From the NCBI RefSeq assembly GCF_900183975.1, contig NZ_LT853882.1, positions 1,853,501 to 1,917,500 of the forward strand: a stretch of DNA of 64,000 nucleotides, given 5' to 3'. The stretch's first letter is position 1, and every line of letters starts with the position of its first letter. Positions 7,297-15,693 of the stretch are shown here, piece by piece. The position numbers were made by a program, and so were the translations under genes. The notes under the pieces are model-generated. The model worked only from the letters and a program-made list of their open reading frames with translations, had not been told where the DNA came from and did not search any database. This DNA comes from Xanthomonas fragariae. GTDB taxonomy: Bacteria > Pseudomonadota > Gammaproteobacteria > Xanthomonadales > Xanthomonadaceae.

Positions 7297-8646
7297 ATGC
7301 GAGTTGCGATCTTTGGTACCGGCTATGTTGGTCTTGTCACCGGTACTTGTCTTGCCGAAGTAGGTCATCACGTCATCTGCGTGGATATCGACCAGGCGAA
7401 AGTTGATGGTCTCAATCGTGGGGTGATTCCCATCTATGAACCCGGCTTGGAGCCGATGGTGAAAGCCAACCATGCCTCTGGCCGGTTGCGCTTCACCAGC
7501 GATGCCGTCGAGGCGATTGCGCACGGCGAAATCACCTTTATCGCCGTGGGCACGCCGCCGGATGAAGACGGTAGTGCCGACCTGCAGTACGTGCTGGCTG
7601 TTGCGCGTACCGTGGGTCGCCACATCGAAGGCCCGTCCGTGATCGTCAACAAATCCACCGTGCCGGTCGGTACCGCCGACAAGGTGCGCGTTGCAATCCA
7701 GGAAGAGTTGGATGCACGTGGCGTGGATCACGAGTTTGACGTCGTCTCCAACCCTGAGTTCCTCAAGGAAGGCGACGCGGTGGCCGACTGCATGCGTCCG
7801 GATCGCATCGTGATCGGAGCCAAGAAGCCGGCAGCCATTGCACGCATGCGTCGTCTGTACGCGCCGTTCAATCGCAACCGTGATCGTATCGTCGAGATGG
7901 ATGTGCGTTCGGCCGAGCTGACCAAGTACGCGGCCAACGCGATGCTGGCAACCAAGATCAGCTTCATGAACGAGATCGCCAACATTGCCGAGCGTGTCGG
8001 TGCGGACGTCGAGCACGTGCGCAACGGTATCGGCTCGGATCCGCGCATCGGCTGGCACTTCATCTATCCAGGTGCCGGTTACGGCGGCTCGTGCTTCCCG
8101 AAAGATGTGCAGGCATTGGCCAAGACCGCCGAGCAATACGGCATGGAGCCGACCCTGCTCAACGCGGTGGAAAGCGTCAACAACGCGCAGAAGGGGCACT
8201 TGTTCGAACTGGTGCAGCGTCACTACGGCGCCGAAGGTAACGGCAGTATCGCGGGCAAGACCTTCGCGGTATGGGGCTTGGCGTTCAAGCCCAATACCGA
8301 CGATATGCGTGCAGCGTCCAGCCGGCGTTTGATGGCGCAGTTGTGGGAGGCCGGTGCCACTGTGCGTGCTTACGATCCGGAAGCCACGCATGAAGCCAAG
8401 CGCATCTTCGGCGAGCGCGACGATCTGACCTTCTGCGACGACGCATTTGCAGCACTGGAAGGTGCCGATGCACTGGCTGTGGTTACCGAGTGGAAGCAGT
8501 TCCGTAGCCCGGATTTCGGCAAGATCAAGCAGGCATTGAAGGACGGTGTCGTGTTCGACGGTCGCAACCTGTATGACCCGCAAGAAATCGAAGCCGCAGG
8601 TCTGGCTTACTACGCCATCGGACGAGGCCGTTCGTTGCATGCATGA
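7297..8646 (+). CDS. ugd: UDP-glucose 6-dehydrogenase
   Basis: This 449-aa cytoplasmic enzyme oxidises UDP-glucose to UDP-glucuronate with two NAD+. The product feeds exopolysaccharide (xanthan) and lipopolysaccharide synthesis. The N-terminal NAD-binding motif GTGYVGLV is at residues 7-14. The central dimerisation region includes the catalytic Cys266 in GGSCFPKD, and the C-terminal UDP-binding domain contains [10 protein letters not shown]. It starts 24 bp after the FKBP gene behind a strong AGGAG site. Its end overlaps the slyX start by 8 bp. Confidence 0.96.
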   Translation: MRVAIFGTGYVGLVTGTCLAEVGHHVICVDIDQAKVDGLNRGVIPIYEPGLEPMVKANHASGRLRFTSDAVEAIAHGEITFIAVGTPPDEDGSADLQYVLAVARTVGRHIEGPSVIVNKSTVPVGTADKVRVAIQEELDARGVDHEFDVVSNPEFLKEGDAVADCMRPDRIVIGAKKPAAIARMRRLYAPFNRNRDRIVEMDVRSAELTKYAANAMLATKISFMNEIANIAERVGADVEHVRNGIGSDPRIGWHFIYPGAGYGGSCFPKDVQALAKTAEQYGMEPTLLNAVESVNNAQKGHLFELVQRHYGAEGNGSIAGKTFAVWGLAFKPNTDDMRAASSRRLMAQLWEAGATVRAYDPEATHEAKRIFGERDDLTFCDDAFAALEGADALAVVTEWKQFRSPDFGKIKQALKDGVVFDGRNLYDPQEIEAAGLAYYAIGRGRSLHA

Positions 8647-8875
8647 GCGACTCTCGCCGCGCGACCAGGAACTGGACGCGCGGTTGGTGGAACTGGAAAC
8701 GCGCCTCTCCTTTCAGGAGCAGGCGCTGAACGAACTGAGTGAAGCGCTTGCGGACGCCCGTTTGACGGGCGCCCGCAATGCCGAATTGATCCGCCACCTG
8801 CTCGAGGATCTGGGCAAGGTGCGCTCAACGTTGTTTGCCGATGCAGCGGATGAACCGCCGCCTCCGCACTATTGA
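8639..8875 (+). CDS. slyX: SlyX family protein
   Basis: This is a 78-aa protein consisting almost wholly of a predicted coiled coil, with heptads through [25 protein letters not shown] sequence and ending in a Pro-rich tail (EPPPPHY). SlyX is a small conserved proteobacterial protein of undefined role. The ATG at 8639 lies inside the end of ugd, so the gene is probably translated by coupling. Confidence 0.85.
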   Translation: MHERLSPRDQELDARLVELETRLSFQEQALNELSEALADARLTGARNAELIRHLLEDLGKVRSTLFADAADEPPPPHY

Positions 8876-8893
8876 TTGCAGATTGCCGCCGCC

Positions 8894-9601
8894 ATGAGCG
8901 ATACCTTACGTGACCAGTTGCTTGGGTTGGGCTTCAAGTCCTCACCCAAGCCCGAACGCAAAACCGACGCACGGCCTGCCGCGCGTCCGCATGGCAACAA
9001 GCCGGGCCAGCGCAGGGGGCCGCAGCGGCCACATGCCGCTGCGGCGACCGATGGCAGGAGCGAGCGCAAAAACGATGGCCGGCCCGATCGTGGCAACGAC
9101 GGCAAGCCTGCAACGTCGACGCGTCCGCCGCATGCCACTACCGACCGGCGCGGTCCCAAGCCGGCCCGCATTCGCGAAGACATCGATCTGGCCAAGGCCT
9201 ATGCGATCCGTGCGCAGCGCGAAAAAGACGAGCGCATCGAAGCCGAGCGCGTCAAGCAGGAAGAAGCACGCCTGCGTCGCGAAGCCAAGGCCAAGCTCGA
9301 AGAGCTGCTCAAGGACAAGGGCTTGAATCATGCCGATGCAGATATCGCCCGGCATTTCCCATACGGCGGCAAGATCAAGCGCATCTACGTGACCGTCGAT
9401 CAGCTCAAGGCGCTCAATGCAGGCGAACTGGGTGTGCTGCAACTCAAAGGTCGCTATCTGTTGGTTACCGCCGAGGTGCTGGCCGAAGCCGAAGCGGTGT
9501 TCGCACCATCGGTGGCATTGAAGGTGGACCCGAACGCGCCTGCAGGCGACGACCCGTATGCAGACCCTCAGTATCAGGTGCCCGACGACCTAGTTTGGTA
9601 A
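8894..9601 (+). CDS. DUF2058 family protein (YaiL-like)
   Basis: This 235-aa protein begins MSDTLRDQLLGLGFK, the conserved start of DUF2058 proteins. A long basic, Ala/Pro/Arg-rich low-complexity segment (about 20-85) is followed by a charged helix (REKDERIEAERVKQEE...) and a conserved C-terminal region (HFPYGGKIKRIYV, AEVLAEAE). The family has been described as nucleoprotein or polynucleotide-associated. The basic tail fits nucleic-acid contact. It lies 18 bp after slyX on the same strand. Confidence 0.85.
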   Translation: MSDTLRDQLLGLGFKSSPKPERKTDARPAARPHGNKPGQRRGPQRPHAAAATDGRSERKNDGRPDRGNDGKPATSTRPPHATTDRRGPKPARIREDIDLAKAYAIRAQREKDERIEAERVKQEEARLRREAKAKLEELLKDKGLNHADADIARHFPYGGKIKRIYVTVDQLKALNAGELGVLQLKGRYLLVTAEVLAEAEAVFAPSVALKVDPNAPAGDDPYADPQYQVPDDLVW

Positions 9602-9763
9602 CACCGAATTATGCCCTGTCGACTGCCCGTGGCATGGTCAGCTAAGTGTTCAAATACTGATTTTTCCAAGTATCAGCAAATATTCAGAATGACGCCACTG
9701 ATCGACGCAGTCGGGCTTATGGTCTGTTGCGTTGTCGCTCCCTCCCTACCGATGGTGCCGCGC

Positions 9764-10594
9764 ATGTCCATGTCGTCGAAAGTGTTGAAGTCCTGCGCCG
9801 CTACGTCGGTAGCGTTCGCCGCGCAGAACGTTTGGCGTTTACACGCAGCTCGCTCCATGGCGTTGGTCGCAGCCATGCTCGCGTTGTGCGTCGTGAGTCA
9901 GCAGGCGGCTGCGCAGTCGGAAGACGCGCTGGCGTTCGATCGCCCCGGCATTCCGTTTGCCGCCGACGTTCTGCAGCCTGGCGCGTTTGCCTGGGAGCAA
10001 GGCTTGCCGGACGCGAGCACCGATCGCAGCGACGGGCAGCGGACCACCCAATACACCGCCGATACGTTGCTGCGTCTGGGCGTGTTCCAGAACGTCGAGC
10101 TGCAGGTAGGGAGCGATAGCTACAATTGGCAGTACGGTGCTGCGCGTGTACGCAGCGGTGGCGACAGCCATGTCGGACTGAAGGTGGCATTGCCATCGCG
10201 CTCGGACAGTTTCCATTGGGCCGCGCTCGTCAGCTACAGCGTGCCGACCGGCAGCCCGGCTTTCAGCAATGGCTACGCGCGCGAACTTGGCGTGACCGCA
10301 TCCTGGGATCTTGCGCAGGAGCGCGCGTTGGCGGTGTACGTCAACTATGCACGCAACGATGACGGCCACAACTGGACGTTTTCGCCCAACTACACGTTCT
10401 TTTCCGGCGAGCATTTCAGCAGCTATGTAGAAGCGGGCTTTGACACCGATAGCGAGCATTCGCGCGTCGCTGGCGCTGGCGGCGCGTGGCAGCTTCCGCA
10501 TGCGATGCAACTGGATGTTTCGGTGTTGCGCGGACTGACATCGGAAAGTCCCGAGTGGCAAGGTGGTATTGGGTTGTCTATCGCGTTTCAGTGA
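9764..10594 (+). CDS. outer-membrane beta-barrel protein (MetA-pathway-like)
   Basis: This predicted exported outer-membrane protein is about 276 aa from the chosen start. After a signal peptide (MALVAAMLALCVVSQQAAAQ, whose Met is at 9857) comes a sequence typical of the 'transporter / phenol MetA degradation' barrel family. That region has an initial DRPGIPFAADVLQPGAFAWEQG segment, alternating aromatic beta strands, and a C-terminal aromatic residue (LSIAFQ). The true start could be 9764, 9770 or 9857, because none has a convincing ribosome-binding site. It is monocistronic. Confidence 0.7.
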   Translation: MSMSSKVLKSCAATSVAFAAQNVWRLHAARSMALVAAMLALCVVSQQAAAQSEDALAFDRPGIPFAADVLQPGAFAWEQGLPDASTDRSDGQRTTQYTADTLLRLGVFQNVELQVGSDSYNWQYGAARVRSGGDSHVGLKVALPSRSDSFHWAALVSYSVPTGSPAFSNGYARELGVTASWDLAQERALAVYVNYARNDDGHNWTFSPNYTFFSGEHFSSYVEAGFDTDSEHSRVAGAGGAWQLPHAMQLDVSVLRGLTSESPEWQGGIGLSIAFQ

Positions 10595-10718
10595 CGTGTC
10601 TGCGGTTGGAGTCGATGGGCGGGCGCCTAGTTACAGTGTTGCCCTACGCGTTGATGGCTCATGGCGGGCCTCCGGTATGTTGCACTGCCGCATGCATTGA
10701 TTGCCCGGAAAAGGCTTA

Positions 10719-10734
10719 ATTGGATCGATCCAAT
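10719..10734. promoter_or_regulatory. perfect 16-bp palindromic operator for LacI regulator
   Basis: ATTGGATCGATCCAAT is a perfect inverted repeat with the central CG that LacI-family operators favour. It lies 9 bp before the ATG of the LacI-type gene and upstream of the sugar genes, so it is the obvious autoregulatory and operon operator. Confidence 0.8.
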
Positions 10735-10743
10735 CAACGCCGG

Positions 10744-11913
10744 ATGCATGCGCATGTTTTCCCCCGCAACGCCTACAACGTGACGCATGCCAAACCGACG
10801 CCCGATGTTCCGGATAATGCCGATGCGCGTCGCGTGCGTCGCGGTGCGGTGACGTTGCGCGATATCGCCGGAGCGATCGGCGTCTCCCGCGCGACGGTGT
10901 CCCTGGTGCTGCGTGGCAGCCCGCTGGTGCATGCGACCACGCGCGCGCGCGTGGAGGCCGAACTGGATCGGCAGAATTACGTTTACAACCGTGCCGCAGC
11001 CAATCTGCGCCGCCGTACGTCTTCCAGCATTGCGTTGGTCATCAACGATCTGTCCAACCCGTTCTTCGCCGAATTTGCCGCTGGCGTGGACGAAGCACTG
11101 GGCGCGGCCGGTTATGTGACCTTGCTCGGCAGCACCGGCGAATCCACCGAGCGTCAGCAGGCGGTGCTGAGCTCGCTGATGGAACACACGCCGGCGGGGA
11201 TCATCTTGTCGCCGGCCGAAGGCAGCCAGGCGCAGGCGCTGACGCAGGTACTCGGGCGCCAGCGCAACGTGGTGTTGTTCAACCGCGAAGTAGAGGGCGC
11301 GTCTTGGGATCTGTTGGCGCTAGACAACGCGCAGGGCGCATTGCTGGCCGGCGAGCATTTGATCGCGCAAGGTCACCGGCGCATCGTTTTTTTCGGCGGA
11401 CATGCCGAATCCAGTTCCTGCCGCCAGCGTCGGGCCGGCTATGCACGTGCGATGACGGATGCAGGGCTGGCCGTGCATTACGTTGAATCTGCGCCCAATC
11501 GTCAGGACGCCGCACTGTGTGCTGCGCGCATGCTCGACAGCGCTGCGCAGAATGCTACTGCCGCGGTTTGCTACAACGACAGCGTTGCGCTGGGGTTGAT
11601 GGCCGCGCTGACGATGCACGGGATTGTCCCCGGTCGTGATTTTGCGGTGACCGGCTTCGACGACATCGCCGAGGCTGCCTTGTTCACTCCTGCATTGACC
11701 ACGCTTGCCGCCGACCCGCGTGCGCGTGGCGGGCAAGCCGCACAACTGGTGCTGCAGCGAATCGGCAGCCCTGAGCTTGATTCTCGGCGTTTGACCGCTG
11801 CCGTCGAATTGAAGATGCGTGCGAGCAGCGCCTACGCGCCAACAAAACTGCGTCCGCTTCATCCCGCGATCGATTCTACCGCCCATTCTCCCACCAAGGC
11901 CTCAGGCCGCTGA
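10744..11913 (+). CDS. LacI-family transcriptional regulator
   Basis: This is a 389-aa regulator. An N-terminal helix-turn-helix (VTLRDIAGAIGVSRATVSLVLRG, about residues 38-60) is followed by a periplasmic-binding-protein-like effector domain (SSSIALVINDLSNPFFAEF, TGFDDIAEAALFTPALTTL). It heads an operon with a sugar porter, sugar kinase and epimerase/isomerase, so the inducer is probably the sugar they handle or its phosphate. The ATG at 10744 lies just after the palindrome. An in-frame GTG at 10780 is an alternative. Confidence 0.92.
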   Translation: MHAHVFPRNAYNVTHAKPTPDVPDNADARRVRRGAVTLRDIAGAIGVSRATVSLVLRGSPLVHATTRARVEAELDRQNYVYNRAAANLRRRTSSSIALVINDLSNPFFAEFAAGVDEALGAAGYVTLLGSTGESTERQQAVLSSLMEHTPAGIILSPAEGSQAQALTQVLGRQRNVVLFNREVEGASWDLLALDNAQGALLAGEHLIAQGHRRIVFFGGHAESSSCRQRRAGYARAMTDAGLAVHYVESAPNRQDAALCAARMLDSAAQNATAAVCYNDSVALGLMAALTMHGIVPGRDFAVTGFDDIAEAALFTPALTTLAADPRARGGQAAQLVLQRIGSPELDSRRLTAAVELKMRASSAYAPTKLRPLHPAIDSTAHSPTKASGR

Positions 11914-11926
11914 CCAGGCAATTTCT

Positions 11927-13237
11927 ATGGTTTCCCTTTCCACGCAATCCGCTGTGCCCAGCGGCCACAAGGCGCCCGTCAAAAACGGTGTCGCGTTGTC
12001 GGTCGTCACCACAATCTTTTTCATGTGGGGCTTTCTTACCTCCCTCAACGACATTCTGATTCCACATTTAAAGGCCGTGTTCGAACTCAACTTCGCGCAG
12101 GCGATGCTGGTGCAGTTCACCTTTTTCGGCGCGTACTTTCTGATGTCGGTGCCGGCCGGTTGGTTGGTGGCCAGGTTGGGCTACAAGCAAGGCATCGTGG
12201 CCGGTTTGGCAGTTGCTGCGGTCGGCGCACTGGGCTTCTGGCCTGCAGCGGAATTGCGTATTTACGGCGCATTTCTCGGTGCGTTGTTCGTACTCGCCAC
12301 CGGCATCACCATCTTGCAGGTGGCGGCCAACCCGTATGTCGCGCTGCTGGGGACGGAGCGTAGCGCGTCCAGCCGCTTGACCCTGGCGCAGGCGCTCAAT
12401 TCACTGGGGACCGCGATCGCGCCGCTGTTCGGTGGCTGGCTGATCCTTTCCAACGCCGTGATGAGCGGCGATCAGCTCAAGGTGCTGCCGGAAGCCAAGC
12501 AGCTGGCCTATCGCGTGCAGGAAGCGCAGGCAGTGCAGGGTCCGTATATCGGCCTGGGCATCGTGCTGTTCCTGTTGGCGATCGTCGTGTTTCTGTTCCG
12601 TCTGCCTGCACTGATCGACGCAAACGCGCAGAGGGACGAGAGCAAGCATTCATTACTCGATGCGTTGCGTCACCCGCATGTGCGCTTTGGTGTGCTGGCG
12701 ATCTTTTTCTATGTCGGTGCGGAAGTGGCGATCGGCAGCCTGATGGTCAATTACTTCTCGTTGCCGCAGATCGGTGGTTTTACCGAACGCGAGGCGACCC
12801 ATTACGTGTCGGCATACTGGACGCTGGCGATGATCGGTCGCTTCATCGGCTCGGTGTTGCTGGCCAAATTGTCGCCACGCGTGCTGCTGTCGGTGTTCGC
12901 TGCGATCAATGCGCTGCTGTTGGGCCTGACCATGGCCAGCGGCGGCATGCTGGCCGTGTACGCACTCGTGGCGATCGGCCTGTTCAATTCGATCATGTTC
13001 CCGACCATTTTCGCCCTGGGCATCGAGCGCCTCGGCCCGTTGACCGACCGTGCTTCCAGCCTGTTGATCATGGCCATCGTCGGCGGCGCCATCGTGCCGT
13101 ATCTGCAGGGGCTGCTTGCCGACAACGTCGGCCTGCAGGGGTCGTTCGTGCTGCCGCTGCTGTGCTATCTGTACATCGTGTTCTACGGTATCTGGGGCTC
13201 GCGTCTGCGCGGCGCACTGGCGGAGGCACGCGCATGA
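11927..13237 (+). CDS. FHS-family sugar MFS transporter (FucP/GluP-like)
   Basis: This 436-aa inner-membrane symporter of the major facilitator superfamily has about twelve hydrophobic spans. Its N-terminal TTIFFMWGFLTSLNDILIPHL matches the FucP/GluP group, which import fucose, glucose, galactose or mannose with H+ or Na+. Other family signatures are LFVLATGITILQVAANPYV and GGAIVPYLQG. It starts 13 bp after the LacI gene and overlaps the next gene by ATGA. From the linked kinase and AGE-type isomerase, mannose (or a related hexose) is a likely substrate. Confidence 0.9.
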   Translation: MVSLSTQSAVPSGHKAPVKNGVALSVVTTIFFMWGFLTSLNDILIPHLKAVFELNFAQAMLVQFTFFGAYFLMSVPAGWLVARLGYKQGIVAGLAVAAVGALGFWPAAELRIYGAFLGALFVLATGITILQVAANPYVALLGTERSASSRLTLAQALNSLGTAIAPLFGGWLILSNAVMSGDQLKVLPEAKQLAYRVQEAQAVQGPYIGLGIVLFLLAIVVFLFRLPALIDANAQRDESKHSLLDALRHPHVRFGVLAIFFYVGAEVAIGSLMVNYFSLPQIGGFTEREATHYVSAYWTLAMIGRFIGSVLLAKLSPRVLLSVFAAINALLLGLTMASGGMLAVYALVAIGLFNSIMFPTIFALGIERLGPLTDRASSLLIMAIVGGAIVPYLQGLLADNVGLQGSFVLPLLCYLYIVFYGIWGSRLRGALAEARA

Positions 13238-14220
13238 ATGCAGCCAAGAATCAGGTCGTGTGTTTTGGCGAGGCCTTGATCGACATGCTGGCGTTGCCGT
13301 CAGCTGGTCTGGACGAGGCGCGCACCTTCGCGCAATACGCTGGCGGTGCACCGGCCAATGTCGCCGTTGCGGTGGCGCGACTGGGCGGCGCGGCGCACTT
13401 TGTCGGTATGCTCGGGCGCGACATGTTTGGCGATTTCCTGCTGCAGAGCCTGCAACAGGCCGGGGTCGTCACTGACGGCATCGTGCGCACAGATCAGGCC
13501 AAGACCGCACTGGCCTTCGTTGCGTTGGACGAGGCGGGCGAGCGCAGCTTCAGCTTCTATCGCCCGCCGGCAGCGGATCTGTTGTTCCGCCCCGAGCATT
13601 TCGCCGCGGACGGTTTTGCGCAGGCAGCCGTGTTGCATTTGTGCTCCAACAGCATGACCGAGCCGAAGATTGCGCAGTGCACGCTCGATGGCATGCGCCG
13701 TGCGCGCGCCGATGGCGCTATCGTCAGCCTGGATTTGAATCTGCGCCCGATGCTGTGGCCGCAGGATGTGAACCCCTCACCGTTGCTCTGGGACGCGTTG
13801 GCGTTGGCCGATGTAGTCAAGCTCTCGCGTGAGGAGCTTGATTACCTGGCTGGCACACTCGATGGCGATGCCAGCGCGGTCACGCAAAAGCTGTGGCAAG
13901 GCAAGGCCAGCTGGTTGCTGGTCACCGATGGTGGCGGGCCGGTGCATTGGCAGACGCGCAACGATTCCGGCCAGGTGCCGGCATTCCACGTGCAGGTGCG
14001 CGATAGCACAGCAGCTGGCGATGCATTCGTTGGCGGCTTGCTGTATCAGCTGGCTGCGCGCGCATCCACGCTTGAGCAATTGAGTGCCGATGCGGCCGCG
14101 ATCACCGAGGTGATTCGTTTCGCCGCTGCAGTTGGTGCGTTGGCGGTGACGCGCAAGGGCGCGTTCGCCGCGATGCCGAGCGTTGATGAGGTCCATTCCT
14201 TGATCCAGGAACAATCATGA
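13234..14220 (+). CDS. PfkB-family carbohydrate kinase (fructokinase-like)
   Basis: This 328-aa sugar kinase has the two PfkB signatures: GGAPANVAVAVARLGG near residue 40 and DSTAAGDAFVGGLLYQL near 270, where the Asp of AAGD is the catalytic base. It would phosphorylate a hexose, most simply the fructose produced by the downstream isomerase. Both ends overlap neighbouring genes by ATGA, so translation of the operon is coupled. The sequence alone does not decide between fructokinase and other PfkB kinases. Confidence 0.9.
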   Translation: MNAAKNQVVCFGEALIDMLALPSAGLDEARTFAQYAGGAPANVAVAVARLGGAAHFVGMLGRDMFGDFLLQSLQQAGVVTDGIVRTDQAKTALAFVALDEAGERSFSFYRPPAADLLFRPEHFAADGFAQAAVLHLCSNSMTEPKIAQCTLDGMRRARADGAIVSLDLNLRPMLWPQDVNPSPLLWDALALADVVKLSREELDYLAGTLDGDASAVTQKLWQGKASWLLVTDGGGPVHWQTRNDSGQVPAFHVQVRDSTAAGDAFVGGLLYQLAARASTLEQLSADAAAITEVIRFAAAVGALAVTRKGAFAAMPSVDEVHSLIQEQS

Positions 14221-15422
14221 GTCGTTTGCCTGCGACCCCCGCCCCCAACTTCCGCTCGGCTGATGTAGTGCGCCAGCATATCGCCGACACCATGGCGTTC
14301 TACCATCCGCACGCGATCGACCTGAAAGGCGGATTTTTCCAGTATTTCCGCGATGACGGTTCCATCTACGACGCCGGGCACCGGCATCTGGTGAGCAGCA
14401 CGCGCTTCGTTTTCAACTACGCGATGGCCTATCGCGAATTCGGCAACGCCGAGTACCTGCAAGCTGTACGCCACGGCCTGGACTATCTGCGTAATGTGCA
14501 TCGCAATCCGGGCACCGGCGGCTATGCATGGACCTTGCGCGATGGCGTGGTCGAAGACGCTATGAATCATTGCTACGGCGTTGCGTTCGTGCTGCTGGCG
14601 TATTCGTGCGGATTGAAAGCCGGCGTCGATAAAGCACGCACGTGGATGGGCGAAACCTGGCAACTGCTGGAAAAGCATTTCTGGGAGCCGGAGTTCGGCC
14701 TGTATCGTGACGAGGCCGACGCGCAGTTCAACTTCACCAGCTACCGCGGCCAGAACGCCAACATGCACATGTGCGAGGCGATGATTGCTGCGTACGAAGC
14801 GAGCGGTGAGCAGCGCTATCTCAACCGCGCGTTGTTGCTGGCCGACAACATGACCCGGCGTCAGGCGGCCAAGGCAGATGGCCTGGTGTGGGAGCACTAC
14901 GATCTGCAATGGAACATCGACTGGGACTACAACCGCGACAATCCCAAGCATCTGTTCCGCCCGTGGGGTTTCCAGCCGGGCCATCAGACCGAATGGGCCA
15001 AGCTGCTGATGCTGCTGGATCGCTACGCACCGGCAGATTGGTTGCTGCCGACAGCGCAGCATCTGTTCGATGTGGCAGTGGAGCGTTCATGGGATGCGCA
15101 GCGTGGCGGTCTGTATTACGGCTTCGACCCTGACGGCAATGTCTGCGATGACGACAAGTATTTCTGGGTGCAGGCAGAGTCGTTGGCCGCTGCCGCGTTG
15201 TTGGCGCAGCGCAGCGGCGAAGAGCGTTATTGGCACTGGTACGACAAGCTTTGGGGTTATTCCTGGAAGCACATGATCGACCACCGCTATGGCGCGTGGT
15301 ATCGCATCCTGGATGCAGACAACCGCAAGTACAGCGATGAGAAAAGCCCGGCCGGCAAGACCGACTACCACACCATGGGCGCATGCTACGAAGTTTTGAA
15401 CGTGTTGCGGCCGGCTGCGTAA
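14217..15422 (+). CDS. AGE-family sugar epimerase/isomerase (mannose isomerase-like)
   Basis: This 401-aa (alpha/alpha)6-barrel enzyme belongs to the N-acylglucosamine 2-epimerase superfamily. His- and aromatic-rich barrel segments are visible: HRHLVSSTRFVFNYA, NANMHMCEAM, FQPGHQTEWAKLL and DYHTMGACYEV. The members that interconvert free mannose and fructose share this length and the HQTEW and GKTDYH-type motifs. With the porter and kinase it suggests a route from imported hexose to fructose and then fructose phosphate. It is the last gene of the operon and is followed by a terminator. Confidence 0.85.
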   Translation: MSRLPATPAPNFRSADVVRQHIADTMAFYHPHAIDLKGGFFQYFRDDGSIYDAGHRHLVSSTRFVFNYAMAYREFGNAEYLQAVRHGLDYLRNVHRNPGTGGYAWTLRDGVVEDAMNHCYGVAFVLLAYSCGLKAGVDKARTWMGETWQLLEKHFWEPEFGLYRDEADAQFNFTSYRGQNANMHMCEAMIAAYEASGEQRYLNRALLLADNMTRRQAAKADGLVWEHYDLQWNIDWDYNRDNPKHLFRPWGFQPGHQTEWAKLLMLLDRYAPADWLLPTAQHLFDVAVERSWDAQRGGLYYGFDPDGNVCDDDKYFWVQAESLAAAALLAQRSGEERYWHWYDKLWGYSWKHMIDHRYGAWYRILDADNRKYSDEKSPAGKTDYHTMGACYEVLNVLRPAA

Positions 15423-15461
15423 TACGATGAGCTCGGCAAGGTGTGATGACCTTGGAGTTGA

Positions 15462-15486
15462 GATCGCCGAGTTATGCTCGGCGATC
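15462..15486 (+). terminator. intrinsic terminator of the sugar operon
   Basis: A 10-bp perfect stem (GATCGCCGAG / CTCGGCGATC, loop TTATG) is followed by TTTC, about 40 bp after the last stop codon. Confidence 0.85.
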
Positions 15487-15650
15487 TTTCGTCAGGGTAC
15501 ACGGACGCAATTTGCTGTTTAGCTTGCAGCTTGCGAGCGACCGTCGCAATCCCTGCAAGGCATTAATGGATACGCTTGTGTTGGTGTCTTGCCGGCGCCC
15601 CCGGTCGCGCCGAAAGGCAGTCAGCGCACCGGAAGGGTGGCGCATCAATA

Positions 15651-15676
15651 GCAGGCTCGCATACCAGCGAGCCTGC
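15651..15676 (-). terminator. hairpin downstream of metH
   Basis: GCAGGCTCGC / GCGAGCCTGC forms a 10-bp perfect stem with a 6-nt loop, 18 bp beyond the metH stop. The minus-strand tail is only weakly U-rich (TATTG), so it may terminate or simply stabilise the 3' end. Confidence 0.55.
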
Positions 15677-15693
15677 GCATTGCAGACGATTGA

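Noticed and set aside
6334..8640. 768-codon minus-strand frame opposite the FKBP and ugd genes
   Set aside because: Family motifs are all on the plus strand. The reverse frame is His/Arg/Gln-rich and spans two unrelated genes.
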